Assembly (NCBI GenBank): GCA_965247965.1
Contig: OZ252053.1
Span: forward strand, 5,828,001 to 5,892,000
Origin: UBA7328 sp965247965
GTDB taxonomy: Bacteria; Bacteroidota; Bacteroidia; Chitinophagales; Saprospiraceae
Reading direction: 5' to 3'
Length of the DNA stretch: 64,000 bases
Below are positions 24,523 to 33,150 of the stretch, piece after piece. The notes under the pieces were generated by a model. The model saw only the letters and a list, made by a program, of their open reading frames with translations. It ran no database searches and was not told the origin of the DNA. How positions within the stretch are numbered: position 1 is the stretch's first letter; the number at the start of each line of letters is the position of its first letter. Made by a program: the position numbers and the translations under genes.

Positions 24523-26871
24523 TTACGCCATTATCTCTTCATCCTCAGGGTGTACCACGACTTCTTTATTCTCGGTGTGAGCCATGACAGCTTCATCCTC
24601 AGGGTGAACGATGACTTCCTCATCCTCGGGATGTATTATCATATCCTCGTAAACCCTTACCAGCCTGTTGGAAAAGAGTGCCAAGTTGCGGAACTCGGCC
24701 AGATGATTTAAAAATAATAAGCTGTTTCGCGTCCCTATATCGTGATTCTTTATTCTTTTGATCTGGTTTTTTCGAATTGTTCGAATCGATTTAACAAAGG
24801 AGGACAATTCGTCATACACACGCATGGCTTCACCCTCGTCGAGAGTGTTAAAGACTGTAATTGTAGCTCCAAATCGTTCTTTCAATTTGTCCTGAACAGA
24901 TTTTAACTCTTCTATTTGTTCAGGAAGAAGAGGCTTGTGATTATTGTCTACATGACTAAGGCTTGTCTTAACTATGTTCTTGACATGATGGGCCATTTCT
25001 CTGAGATATTCTGCAGTTAATATGTATGCATGGCCCGCCTCCAGGTCATTCTCCGCTATGCGGTCGAGGGCATTGTTTGCCTTCATTTTCAATTTTTCGG
25101 TTTTTTCATAAAGTGAACTGAACTTTGTATAGACTTTATTCAGGCGTTTCAAATCTTCAGTAGCGAGATATTGGAGGGTTTTGTCAATAATATTGTTGAA
25201 GGAACCAAGGACATCTGTCAGGTTTTTTGCATTTGATTCTATTACACTCTCTCTATCCAGTTTTTCTTCTGTTATGCTCTTTAAAAAGGCAATTTCCTCG
25301 TCGATTCGTTTGTTGTGATATTTATGTGATCTGTATACAATAATAGCGGCAATGACTAGAGTCAGTCCGATCGCCACTGTGCCTCCGAAATAGAATATAC
25401 AAGCCAAAACAAAGGCAATTGTGAATGCAGAAAACGCAGTAAAAAACCACCCGCCAATAACTGAAATTACACCTGAGACCCGGTATACGGCACTTTCCCG
25501 ACCCCAGGCCCCGTCTGCGAGTGAGGTGCCCATAAAAACCATAAATGTGACGTAAGTAGTGGACAATGGAAGTTTCATAGCTGTTCCAATAGAAATCAGA
25601 ATGGTGGCTACAACCAGGGTGACTGAAGCACGGACCATATCAAAAGATGGAGCTTCTTTACCCAGTTTGACTTGTTTTGCTATAAAAGGCCTTTCATCAA
25701 ATTGGCGGTCGACCGCATTATTTACTCTTTCAGGTAAATGATCACTGATATATTCGGAAACCTTCCCAAAATTTCTCACAAGAGTTCGCGACACGGCATA
25801 AGACGTAAAACGTTCAGAGCCTTCGTGCTGTCTTCCAAGGTCGAGTGATGTCTGGACTACTGACCGGGCTTTCTTGGAAGTCCATAATGTAAGCGTCATT
25901 ATGACTCCGGCCAACAGTAGCAACAGAGTAGGAGTTGAAACTTTCCCTGCCAGGCCTCCCATCAGGAAACTCCCTGCTCCTGTACCGCCACTTTCTACAT
26001 AAAGTTGGTAGGAATTAAAACCGGCCAGAGGTACACCGATAAAGTTGACAAGGTCGTTACCTGCAAATGCCATTGCCAGTGCAAATGTACCGACCAGGAC
26101 AATCAGTTTTAGTATGTCAATTTTAGTGAACCAGGTAATGATCTGTAATAAAATCGCCCAACCAATAAAACTCAATGATATGATCCTGAAAGCATTGTTT
26201 GTAATTGTAGCTTTCAGTGTTTCATCCATAAAAGACGAGCCCTTAACGCCTTTGATGAGCATAAAATAAGTAATAGCCGCTATGGCCAGTCCTCCCCAAA
26301 TGCTCCCAAAATATCTTAGCCTTTTTTCATAATTAAAAGAAAAAAGCAGCCGGGTCAGGTATTGGAATATCATACCGGCTGAAAAGGCAATGACCACCGA
26401 TAAAAGAATACCGGCAATAATGGCAAGCGCCTTACCCGAATTGATATAATCGCCCAAATTCAGGGCATTCGGATCGGTATATATCTTAATTAAAGAAAGT
26501 GCGACGGCGGCACCCAGTAATTCAAACACAATAGAAACGGTCGTAGAGGTTGGCATGCCAAAGGTATTGAACGTATCCAGGAGAATGACATCCGTCACCA
26601 TGACCGCAAGGAACAAAAGGATAATTTCCGAAAAGTAAAAATACTGGGGATGGAAAATACCCTTTCTTGCCACTTCCATCATACCACTGGAAAAGGTGCA
26701 TCCCACAATGATGCCAAGGGCTGCCACAATCAAAATAAGTTTAAAAGTAGCTGCCTTTGCGCCCACTGCGGAATTCAGAAAGTTTACAGCATCATTGCTC
26801 ACACCCACTACAAGGTCGGAAATGGCTAAAAGAAAAAGTACTATTATGATGACGAGGTAAAAGGTGACCAT
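24523..26871 (-). CDS. PiT-family inorganic phosphate transporter with PhoU-like and repeat tail
   Basis: A 782-residue protein. Two PiT signatures are visible: GVSNDAVNFLNSAVGAKAAT near the N-terminus and AMAFAGNDLVNFIGVPLAGF in the second half, plus PTSTTVSIVFELLGAAVA and PLSTTYVTFMVFMGTSLADG. It imports phosphate with H+ or Na+ across the inner membrane through about 12 segments. After residue ~540 comes a cytoplasmic helical domain resembling PhoU (about 550-745), which may regulate transport. The last ~38 residues are four degenerate 9-residue repeats around VHPEDEEV, very acidic. The partner is the OprP-like porin downstream. Length exceeds simple PiT proteins because of the C-terminal domain. 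Confidence 0.9.
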   Translation of the reverse strand: MVTFYLVIIIVLFLLAISDLVVGVSNDAVNFLNSAVGAKAATFKLILIVAALGIIVGCTFSSGMMEVARKGIFHPQYFYFSEIILLFLAVMVTDVILLDTFNTFGMPTSTTVSIVFELLGAAVALSLIKIYTDPNALNLGDYINSGKALAIIAGILLSVVIAFSAGMIFQYLTRLLFSFNYEKRLRYFGSIWGGLAIAAITYFMLIKGVKGSSFMDETLKATITNNAFRIISLSFIGWAILLQIITWFTKIDILKLIVLVGTFALAMAFAGNDLVNFIGVPLAGFNSYQLYVESGGTGAGSFLMGGLAGKVSTPTLLLLLAGVIMTLTLWTSKKARSVVQTSLDLGRQHEGSERFTSYAVSRTLVRNFGKVSEYISDHLPERVNNAVDRQFDERPFIAKQVKLGKEAPSFDMVRASVTLVVATILISIGTAMKLPLSTTYVTFMVFMGTSLADGAWGRESAVYRVSGVISVIGGWFFTAFSAFTIAFVLACIFYFGGTVAIGLTLVIAAIIVYRSHKYHNKRIDEEIAFLKSITEEKLDRESVIESNAKNLTDVLGSFNNIIDKTLQYLATEDLKRLNKVYTKFSSLYEKTEKLKMKANNALDRIAENDLEAGHAYILTAEYLREMAHHVKNIVKTSLSHVDNNHKPLLPEQIEELKSVQDKLKERFGATITVFNTLDEGEAMRVYDELSSFVKSIRTIRKNQIKRIKNHDIGTRNSLLFLNHLAEFRNLALFSNRLVRVYEDMIIHPEDEEVIVHPEDEAVMAHTENKEVVVHPEDEEIMA

Positions 26872-27105
26872 TGGTAACAGTTAGCGATTTCAGTCAAAAA
26901 GGAATCGGAGAAAATCGCGACAAAAGTAACCGGTCAATGTTAAGTGCATGTAAACCCAAAATCAAGAGCATGTTAAATTAGTCTGATTGTAAAAGATGAA
27001 AATCGCAACCAGGTGCATAAAAAAAAGCAAGATGTTTAGTAGGTATTGGGTAATTGGGTCAAATGCTCCTTTCGCAAATAAGTGACTGACAGAGGTGACA
27101 TCCCC

Positions 27106-27115
27106 GCCTGCGGAC
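27106..27115. repeat. 10-bp target duplication of the outer IS4-family element, left
   Basis: GCCTGCGGAC, repeated at 29879-29888. The restored target is a GC-rich palindrome in an otherwise AT-rich spacer. Confidence 0.85.
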
Positions 27116-27219
27116 GCATTGGCATCAACTCTAACTTAACATATATTCGATTATGGTATATAAAAAGAGCTGTTTACCTTTAAGTTAGACTAAAAACCTG
27201 AGGTAAAACAGCTCTAAAT

Positions 27220-27911
27220 ATGATACCTCAAATTTCGGAAATTATTTCCAAATTACCAATTCATTCTCTTGCTTTAGAATCTGGTTTCATTCGGAGAAGT
27301 GATTATAAGATTGATTCGGTCAATTTTCTTTTGTCCTTTTTCGAAATGATGTCGACAAATGTTTTTTCTCTTTCTAACTGGGCCAAAACATTGTCAATTT
27401 TTTTACAACAAACGATCAGCAGTCAAGCTTTACAAAAGAAACTAACATTTAGGCATGTAGGATTTGCTGAAAAGTTTTTAGAAGTGGCAAGTAGCTACTC
27501 TTTGTCCAATGCTCCTATAGGTTATCAAGGTCTTCTCAGTAGTTTTAATTCCGTGTTTGTTACTGACAGTTCCTGTCTGAGTATGCCTAAAATTCTGAAC
27601 GAAGTTTTCCCGGGTAGCCACTCAAAAAAGGGAGATGCAGCAACGGCTAAAATTCAATTGACAATGGAATTAAAGTCAGATGTTTTACACAAAATGGATC
27701 TCAAATCATTTAGAGACAATGACCAATCTTATGCTTTTGACATTTTCGATTTAGCCAAAGCAGGTGACCTTGTAATTAGAGACTTGGGATACCTGGTTAT
27801 GGATTGTTTGATCGCAATGATTGAAAAGCATATTTTTTTTATTTCAAGACTTCGAAGTAACATAGATGTGTTTGATAATCAGGGAGTTAAGATAAATTTG
27901 CTGAGGTGCCT
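27220..27911 (+). pseudogene. Outer IS4-family transposase, 5' part
   Basis: The gene starts MIPQISEIISKLPIHSLALE and includes the first catalytic region VTDSSCLSMP and the second, DLVIRDLGYL. Authentic sequence runs to INLLRC-L at 27911, where the inner IS begins. The ORF itself continues into the inner IS and stops at 27963. The ancestral reading frame resumes exactly at 29242 once the inner element and one duplication are removed. Confidence 0.88.
27903..27911. repeat. 9-bp target duplication of the inner IS, left
   Basis: GAGGTGCCT, repeated at 29233-29241. Nine bases fits the IS4 family. Confidence 0.88.
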
Positions 27912-29232
27912 CATACTACTGGACATTGGGGTTAAAATAATACAATGTCTTGAAATAAAGTAGGTTATATATTATAATAAAGTGGAATATATCATTATTG
28001 TTTGTAAAACAAACAATTAACAACAATGACAATTCCACTCGTAAGCGAAATAAAACCATTTTTCTCAGGTTTTGAAGAACATGTAATAAAAAATTTTCTC
28101 ACAACAGCCCAAGGTATATTATCAGCCAGGACGACGAATTTGAACATTGTAAAGGATAAGCTCCCTGGAATACTCGAAAACCAACAAAACACCAAACCTG
28201 ATTCGAATTATAAGAGGTTGATCCGTTTTTTCAATATGGATGATGCTGACAAGCAGGCATTGATTGAAGCTATATTATGTTTTAGTTTTTATTTGTTGAG
28301 ACTCAAAGCGAAGAACATCAAATATTTGGCACTAGATGGTACGAGCTGGGAGAATGGCAACAAGAATATTCACTTATTAACATTGAGTGTAGTGGTCAAT
28401 GGAGTAAGTATTCCAATATGGTGGGAAGACTTAGACAAGAAGGGTATGAGTAATTTTAATGAAAGACGAAAGGTGATAGACAAAGCCTGTAAATTATATA
28501 ATCTGAAAGGTTTGATACTACTAGCAGATCGGGAGTACATCGGAGAAAGATGGTTTAAATATCTGGTAGACAAGGGGTTAGAGTTTGTAATTAGGTTAAA
28601 AAAGGGAATTTATAAAGGGTATGTGGACAACCAAAGGGGAAAGGATAAGACATTTTATAAACACCAACATCTTCGATACATTGGTATTGAACGTGAAGCA
28701 TTGAAAAAACGGTATCAAATCTGTGGAGTGTCTAAACAAATTGAAATCCTTGGAAAAAAATTTTCTTTTGTGATTTTTAAAAACCCCAAAAGTTCAGCCA
28801 ACGAACCTCTGTTTTATTTCATATCTACATTAAAAGACAAAAGAAAAATAGTAAAGCTTTACCCTATTCGTTGGACTATTGAAACTTGCTTCAAACACTT
28901 AAAATCAAATGGTTTCAATTTAGAAGCTCTTAATTTTAAAGACTCTGGAAAAATAGAATTGACAATGGGTATTGTAGTATTTATCTATGCCTTATGTATT
29001 GAACAGGGTCTAACCCAACTCAAGCACAAAAAGAAGAGTGATTGGAAGAAATATAAAAACGGATCGATCAACTTAGTCGTTTCCAAATTTAAAAAAGGAC
29101 TATCCTTTTTAGAAATCAAATTCAACAACCTTAGAAATTTCATATGCTTTCTTTCTCATTCCATTCGTTCTATCCCCAAACCCTCTTGGCTATTCTTTGA
29201 ACCACAATTTATAGCTCATGTCCAGTAGTATG
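27912..29232 (+). mobile_element. Inner IS4-family element (1,321 bp)
   Basis: Terminal inverted repeats CATACTACTGGACAT (27912-27926) and ATGTCCAGTAGTATG (29218-29232) are exact complements. A 9-bp duplication of the outer transposase gene borders both ends. Its single transposase is intact. This is a clean second-generation insertion into an older IS. Confidence 0.92.
28026..29228 (+). CDS. IS4-family transposase of the inner element
   Basis: A 400-residue DDE transposase. The first Asp is in YLALDGTSWENG (about D104) and the second in LILLADREYIG (about D169). The late signature YPIRWTIETCFKHLK matches Y-x2-R-x3-E-x6-K perfectly. The ATG at 28026 follows a weak AT-rich promoter region. 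The gene ends 4 bp before the right end of the element and overlaps its terminal repeat. It looks functional and is unrelated in sequence to the outer transposase beyond the shared fold. Confidence 0.92.
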   Translation: MTIPLVSEIKPFFSGFEEHVIKNFLTTAQGILSARTTNLNIVKDKLPGILENQQNTKPDSNYKRLIRFFNMDDADKQALIEAILCFSFYLLRLKAKNIKYLALDGTSWENGNKNIHLLTLSVVVNGVSIPIWWEDLDKKGMSNFNERRKVIDKACKLYNLKGLILLADREYIGERWFKYLVDKGLEFVIRLKKGIYKGYVDNQRGKDKTFYKHQHLRYIGIEREALKKRYQICGVSKQIEILGKKFSFVIFKNPKSSANEPLFYFISTLKDKRKIVKLYPIRWTIETCFKHLKSNGFNLEALNFKDSGKIELTMGIVVFIYALCIEQGLTQLKHKKKSDWKKYKNGSINLVVSKFKKGLSFLEIKFNNLRNFICFLSHSIRSIPKPSWLFFEPQFIAHVQ

Positions 29233-29241
29233 GAGGTGCCT
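29233..29241. repeat. 9-bp target duplication of the inner IS, right
   Basis: GAGGTGCCT, identical to 27903-27911. Confidence 0.88.
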
Positions 29242-29848
29242 TAATGATGCATTCAGAAACGGTGCCGATTGGGTAGATTGGCAAATTAAGATATCAGCCA
29301 AGCAAGTCCCAGTACGATTAATAGGTCTTAAAACTCCCAAAGAAGTTGCTGAGAAAAGGGTGGAAAAAGCAAAAAATAACAGACACTCAAAATCGAATCA
29401 CTCGGAGCAATATTACGAAATGCTAAACTATGCCATCTTGATAACCAATGTCGATGATAAAGTACTTCAACCACATCAAGTGCTCCTGGTATATGCATTA
29501 AGATGGCGTATAGAATGCATATTCAAATGTTGGAAATCTCATATGAATCTTCAAAAGCTGTTTACAGGCAAAAAATACAATAACACGGCCAAACCTTATA
29601 TTCTTCTGCTACTGATGCTCGGTTGGATAAGCTTGTGTCATAATCTGATATTCACACCATTGAAATACTTGTTTCGAACCAAAAATAATGTGCCAAATGT
29701 AAGCCTATACAAAATTGCTCAACTCCTATTGCGCTATAACTCACTTATTCAAACAAAAAATATTTCAGAACAATTCTTGCTCAAATTCATAGGCTACTAT
29801 GGTACTTACCAGAACAAAAAAGGAAAAAATACATATCTTGAAAGATAA
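29242..29848 (+). pseudogene. Outer IS4-family transposase, 3' part
   Basis: Continues the outer reading frame as NDAFRNGADWVDWQIKISAK and carries the late catalytic signature YALRWRIECIFKCWK (Y-x2-R-x3-E-x6-K, perfect). The start codon implied by an isolated ORF at 29360 is not real. The stop at 29846-29848 lies 16 bp before the right terminal repeat. Joined with 27220-27911 it gives a complete 432-residue protein with no other lesion, so the outer element was intact when hit. Confidence 0.88.
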
Positions 29849-29878
29849 TATGTGTTAAATTAAGGTTGATGCCAATGC

Positions 29879-29888
29879 GCCTGCGGAC
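29879..29888. repeat. 10-bp target duplication of the outer IS, right
   Basis: GCCTGCGGAC, identical to 27106-27115, followed by GGGCAGG, which completes the palindromic target. Confidence 0.85.
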
Positions 29889-29933
29889 GGGCAGGTTCTC
29901 TGCGAATTGGCTTTTAGAGGTTGCGGGGAGAAA

Positions 29934-29973
29934 GTGTCATCTCGATCGAATGAAGTATAAGATGACACCTTTT
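29934..29973. terminator. Hairpin followed by a T-rich tract
   Basis: GTGTCATCT pairs with AGATGACAC across a 17-base loop and is followed by CTTTTTG on the plus strand. It lies between the IS and the 3' end of the diesterase gene and may terminate transcription from either side. Confidence 0.5.
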
Positions 29974-30017
29974 TGTTTAAACTACACAAACTTCACCAAA
30001 TCTTCAAACTAGACCAT

Positions 30018-30911
30018 TCAAAAGGACTTCAATACCTCAAACACACGATCCGGATAATCACTAATAATTCCGTCTACCTTTAAAAAGACCATTCTCTGAA
30101 TATCGGCTATTTCATTCACCGTCCAGGGAATGACTTTGATAGATTCTGATCGACAATATTTGATGAGTTCCTCGTCGACCAGCTTGAAATTACAGCTATA
30201 GACATCAGGAGTGTATCCCAACGCCTCTATATTCTCCTCCACGCTGTTCCTATTCTGAATGAGCAGAGCGGTGGTCAATTGTGGCGCTTTGTCATTAACC
30301 AATTGAAGGCTTTCTATATCAAAACTTTGAATGGTCACTCGATCACCGATACTGAGCGTGCTTACTTCTTCCAATACTAAATCTACGAATTGTTCAACAG
30401 GAGGAGTATAATAATAATCCAGACCTTTTACCCTTTTGATCTCGATGTTATAATTGGGCAGTCGCTTCCTTTTTCTTTTGGCATAAGCTTCAGCAGATTC
30501 TACGACTTCGGAAAGAAGAGGTTTAAAAGTGGCCATCTTCATCTGCTCTGGAAATCCTGGATGCTTTTTGAGGCCGACATCGTAGGTCTTTATCGCGGCA
30601 TAGGAGAGGAAGTATAGGTTATGTTCCTTTTCATTTTCCTTAGTGATCTGGAGCCCGTCGGGGCCAGTGCTGATGTGGTGATGAAAGTAGGGTTCGTGAG
30701 ACACAATGACCTTTTTATCCTCGCTAATTACCAAATCCAATTCCAGGGTGCGTACACCCAAATCAATGGCCTTTAAGAAAGCTGGAATAGTATTTTCAGG
30801 CATCAGACCTCGACAGCCCCGATGTCCTTGAACTTCGATATCGTAATTCACCTCATTAAAATTACAAGCGGATAGAATGATCAGAAATAGAAGGGAAACT
30901 TTTTGTATCAT
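30018..30911 (-). CDS. Glycerophosphodiester phosphodiesterase, lipoprotein
   Basis: About 297 residues from ATG 30911. This start gives a lipoprotein signal MIQKVSLLFLIILSAC with lipobox LSAC; an ATG at 30998 adds 29 residues unlike a signal. The GDPD core has EVQGHRGCRGLMPENTIPAF with the catalytic His-Arg, TLELDLVISEDKKVIVSHEP with Glu, Asp and the second catalytic His, and DGIISDYPDRV at the end. It hydrolyses glycerophosphodiesters to glycerol 3-phosphate and an alcohol at the cell envelope. The nearby divergent glpK-glpD genes can feed the product into glycolysis. Confidence 0.88.
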   Translation of the reverse strand: MIQKVSLLFLIILSACNFNEVNYDIEVQGHRGCRGLMPENTIPAFLKAIDLGVRTLELDLVISEDKKVIVSHEPYFHHHISTGPDGLQITKENEKEHNLYFLSYAAIKTYDVGLKKHPGFPEQMKMATFKPLLSEVVESAEAYAKRKRKRLPNYNIEIKRVKGLDYYYTPPVEQFVDLVLEEVSTLSIGDRVTIQSFDIESLQLVNDKAPQLTTALLIQNRNSVEENIEALGYTPDVYSCNFKLVDEELIKYCRSESIKVIPWTVNEIADIQRMVFLKVDGIISDYPDRVFEVLKSF

Positions 30912-30969
30912 ATGAACGCTCGCTATTCTGTTTACGGCTTTCGGTTTCAATAGTAGATAAAACCTGACT

Positions 30970-31002
30970 AAAGTTGACAACCTTTTAAAAGTTGTCAACT
31001 TT
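30970..31002. terminator. Perfect 12-bp inverted repeat
   Basis: AAAGTTGACAAC and GTTGTCAACTTT flank a 9-base loop between the broken barrel gene and the diesterase gene (both minus strand). It is probably the terminator of the former or an operator before the latter. The outer bases resemble those of the hairpin at 5444-5476. Confidence 0.5.
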
Positions 31003-31018
31003 TATACGCGGCAGTTGG

Positions 31019-31482
31019 CTAAAAGAATACTCCGGCTGAAATAATCAGACCTTCAAGACCGGAGATCACCAACTTAGGTTCTATGAATAACAGAAGTTCA
31101 TCACTAACAGGAGCGAGAATGTGTATGCCTAAATTGACCCCGATCTCCGTATTCGAAACCCTGGCAACACCTGGAATACTCACACTTGCGTTTGCAATTT
31201 GAACGCCTCCGAAGGGATTTATCTGAAAATCATCACTGTCACCTATTTCCAAACCTTTGTAATGAGCATCAAAATCAAGGGCCAAACGGAAATATCGCTC
31301 TCAAAAAAGTACGAAAAGGAAGCATGTCCTCGCCATTGTTCATCGAAGTCATATGCACCTACGCCTTTAACGCCAAAATTATCGCCAACATCGTAGGTCA
31401 ATCCGGCGCCAAAAGCAAATTGAGCATTTGAATCAAAAGTGAGTAAGGATAAAAACAAGGCTGCAAAAAAGAACTTTTTCAT
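31019..31482 (-). pseudogene. Small outer-membrane beta-barrel protein, frameshifted
   Basis: The first frame has a signal peptide (MKKFFFAALFLSLLTFDSNA) and strands such as GAGLTYDVGDNFGVKGVGAY, ending SYFFESDISVW. The second frame continues ALDFDAHYKGLEIGDSDDFQ, then NTEIGVNLGIHILAPVSDE, and ends ISAGVFF. Restoring one base near 31283 yields a single protein of about 154 residues of the OmpW/OprF-like eight-strand class. Its function is unknown. The shift could be a true mutation or a sequencing error. Confidence 0.65.
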
Positions 31483-31562
31483 GTCTATTTTTTGGTTTTT
31501 AAAATGAGATCATCAGAATCAAATTTAGTATTATTGATTCGATTTTCATAAAACGAACCACA

Positions 31563-31641
31563 AACCTGTCAGGTTGCCATAAATATTTGGATAACACATA
31601 GTCTTGGGCACAGACAATAATAGATGAAAACCTGACAGGTT
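31563..31641. promoter_or_regulatory. Paired palindromes upstream of glpK
   Basis: AACCTGTCAGGTT (31563-31575) and AACCTGACAGGTT (31629-31641) are reverse complements of each other and each is itself nearly palindromic. The second ends 15 bp before the glpK ATG. They could be twin operator sites or a long-range stem. Similar AACCTG-CAGGTT palindromes also occur as dispersed repeats in Bacteroidota, so the regulatory reading is tentative. Confidence 0.4.
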
Positions 31642-31656
31642 AATAACAATATTAAC

Positions 31657-33150
31657 ATGGCAGAAAAAATATATATCTTATCAATAGACCAAGGCACAAC
31701 GAGTTGCAGGGCATTGATATTTAACCAAAATTGTGAAGTAAAGGCCGTCGCCCAGAAAGAATTTACTCAGCATTTCCCAAAGGAAGGTTGGGTGGAGCAC
31801 GACGCGATTGAAATTTGGAATACGCAACATGAAGTAATAAAAGATGTATTTCAAAAATCAGAACTACCTGCGCACGAAATCGCTAGTATCGGAATTACAA
31901 ATCAGAGGGAAACGACCTTGATCTGGATCAAAGAGACCGGGCAACCGATCTTCAACGCCATTGTTTGGCAAGACCGAAGAACTTCGGATTATTGCGATTC
32001 ATTGAAGGCTGATTGGAAGGATACCATAAAGAAGAAAACCGGCTTGATAATCGATGCGTATTTTTCTGCCTCTAAGATTAAATGGATTCTGGATAATGTC
32101 GAAGGGGCCAGAAACCTGGCAAACCAAGGAAAGCTCCTTTTCGGTACGATGGAGACATGGTTGATCTGGAACCTGACCGGAGGAAAGGTTCACGCAACTG
32201 ATGCATCCAATGCCAGCAGGACGATGATCTATAATATAGTGAATGAGACGTGGGATGATGAATTGACCGACCTATTTGATATACCCGAAAACCTTCTTCC
32301 TGAAGTCAAAGAAAATATGGATGATTACGGAATGACTGACGAGAAATGGTTTGGAGCATCGATCCCTATTAACGGAGCTGCCGGTGACCAACAATCGGCA
32401 TTGTTCGGACAAATGTGCCTCGAACCAGGAACGGGTAAAAATACCTATGGAACGGGTTGCTTCTTGGTCGTGAATACAGGTCGTGAAATTGTGGACTCTC
32501 AAAATCAACTATTATCAACCGTAGCGTGGAAAATGAATGGTCAGATTACCTATGCACTGGAAGGAAGTGTCTTTGTAGCAGGAGCGATTGTGCAATGGTT
32601 GCGCGATGCTCTTGGTTTGCTCAAAGATTCGTCAGAAAGTGAGACTATGGCGCTTGAAGTAGATGGCAATGGAGGCGTTTATTTAGTTCCCGCACTAACA
32701 GGACTTGGGGCGCCATATTGGGATCAGAATGCGAGGGGCACTATAGTCGGTTTGACGAGGGGGGCGACTAAAAATCATATTGTAAGAGCTGCTTTAGAAG
32801 GCATAGCTTACCAGGTGTCGGATGTCATCCAAGCAATAGAAGCAGATTTGGGTATTAAAATGAAAAATTTAAAAGTCGATGGCGGAGCGACGGCTAATAA
32901 ATTTTTAATGCAGTTTCAATCTTCTATTTCCAATATTCCCGTGCACGTGGCCGCCAATCAAGAGAGTACGGCTCTGGGAGCTGCTATGTTTGCCGGACTC
33001 TATGCCGGGGTCTGGCAGAGTGTTGAAGACCTAAAACAGAAACTTGGCACGGGCAAAAAGTACGATCCCTCGGGTCTGGATATTGACCGCAAAAGACTGC
33101 TTTCCGAATGGAAAAACGCGGTAAAAAGAAGCCTGACCACTGCTGGATGA
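31657..33150 (+). CDS. glpK: Glycerol kinase
   Basis: A 497-residue FGGY-family kinase that phosphorylates glycerol to glycerol 3-phosphate in the cytoplasm. Conserved parts include the N-terminal phosphate-binding SIDQGTTSCRALIF, GITNQRETTLIW, AIVWQDRRTSDYC, ALFGQMCLEPG with NTYGTGCF, and VDGGATANKFLMQFQS. The length is standard (E. coli 502). Its stop codon overlaps the glpD ATG (ATGA), so the two are translationally coupled. No glycerol facilitator gene lies in the window. Confidence 0.96.
   Translation: MAEKIYILSIDQGTTSCRALIFNQNCEVKAVAQKEFTQHFPKEGWVEHDAIEIWNTQHEVIKDVFQKSELPAHEIASIGITNQRETTLIWIKETGQPIFNAIVWQDRRTSDYCDSLKADWKDTIKKKTGLIIDAYFSASKIKWILDNVEGARNLANQGKLLFGTMETWLIWNLTGGKVHATDASNASRTMIYNIVNETWDDELTDLFDIPENLLPEVKENMDDYGMTDEKWFGASIPINGAAGDQQSALFGQMCLEPGTGKNTYGTGCFLVVNTGREIVDSQNQLLSTVAWKMNGQITYALEGSVFVAGAIVQWLRDALGLLKDSSESETMALEVDGNGGVYLVPALTGLGAPYWDQNARGTIVGLTRGATKNHIVRAALEGIAYQVSDVIQAIEADLGIKMKNLKVDGGATANKFLMQFQSSISNIPVHVAANQESTALGAAMFAGLYAGVWQSVEDLKQKLGTGKKYDPSGLDIDRKRLLSEWKNAVKRSLTTAG

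Larger units (their letters stand above)
27116..29878 (+). mobile_element. Outer IS4-family element carrying a nested IS
   Basis: Terminal inverted repeats GCATTGGCATCAAC (27116-27129) and GTTGATGCCAATGC (29865-29878) are exact complements, with a 10-bp duplication outside. The span is 2,763 bp, of which 1,321 bp plus one 9-bp duplication belong to a second IS inside it. The ancestral element would be 1,433 bp with a single 432-residue transposase. Confidence 0.9.

Noticed and set aside
10106..31482. Sequencing error as the sole explanation of all lesions
   Set aside because: Long genes such as the 983- and >1,140-codon receptors, PiT and glpK are intact, and broken genes cluster in dispensable functions. 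Single-base cases (mazF, the barrel at 31019, the hutU A8) could still be errors.
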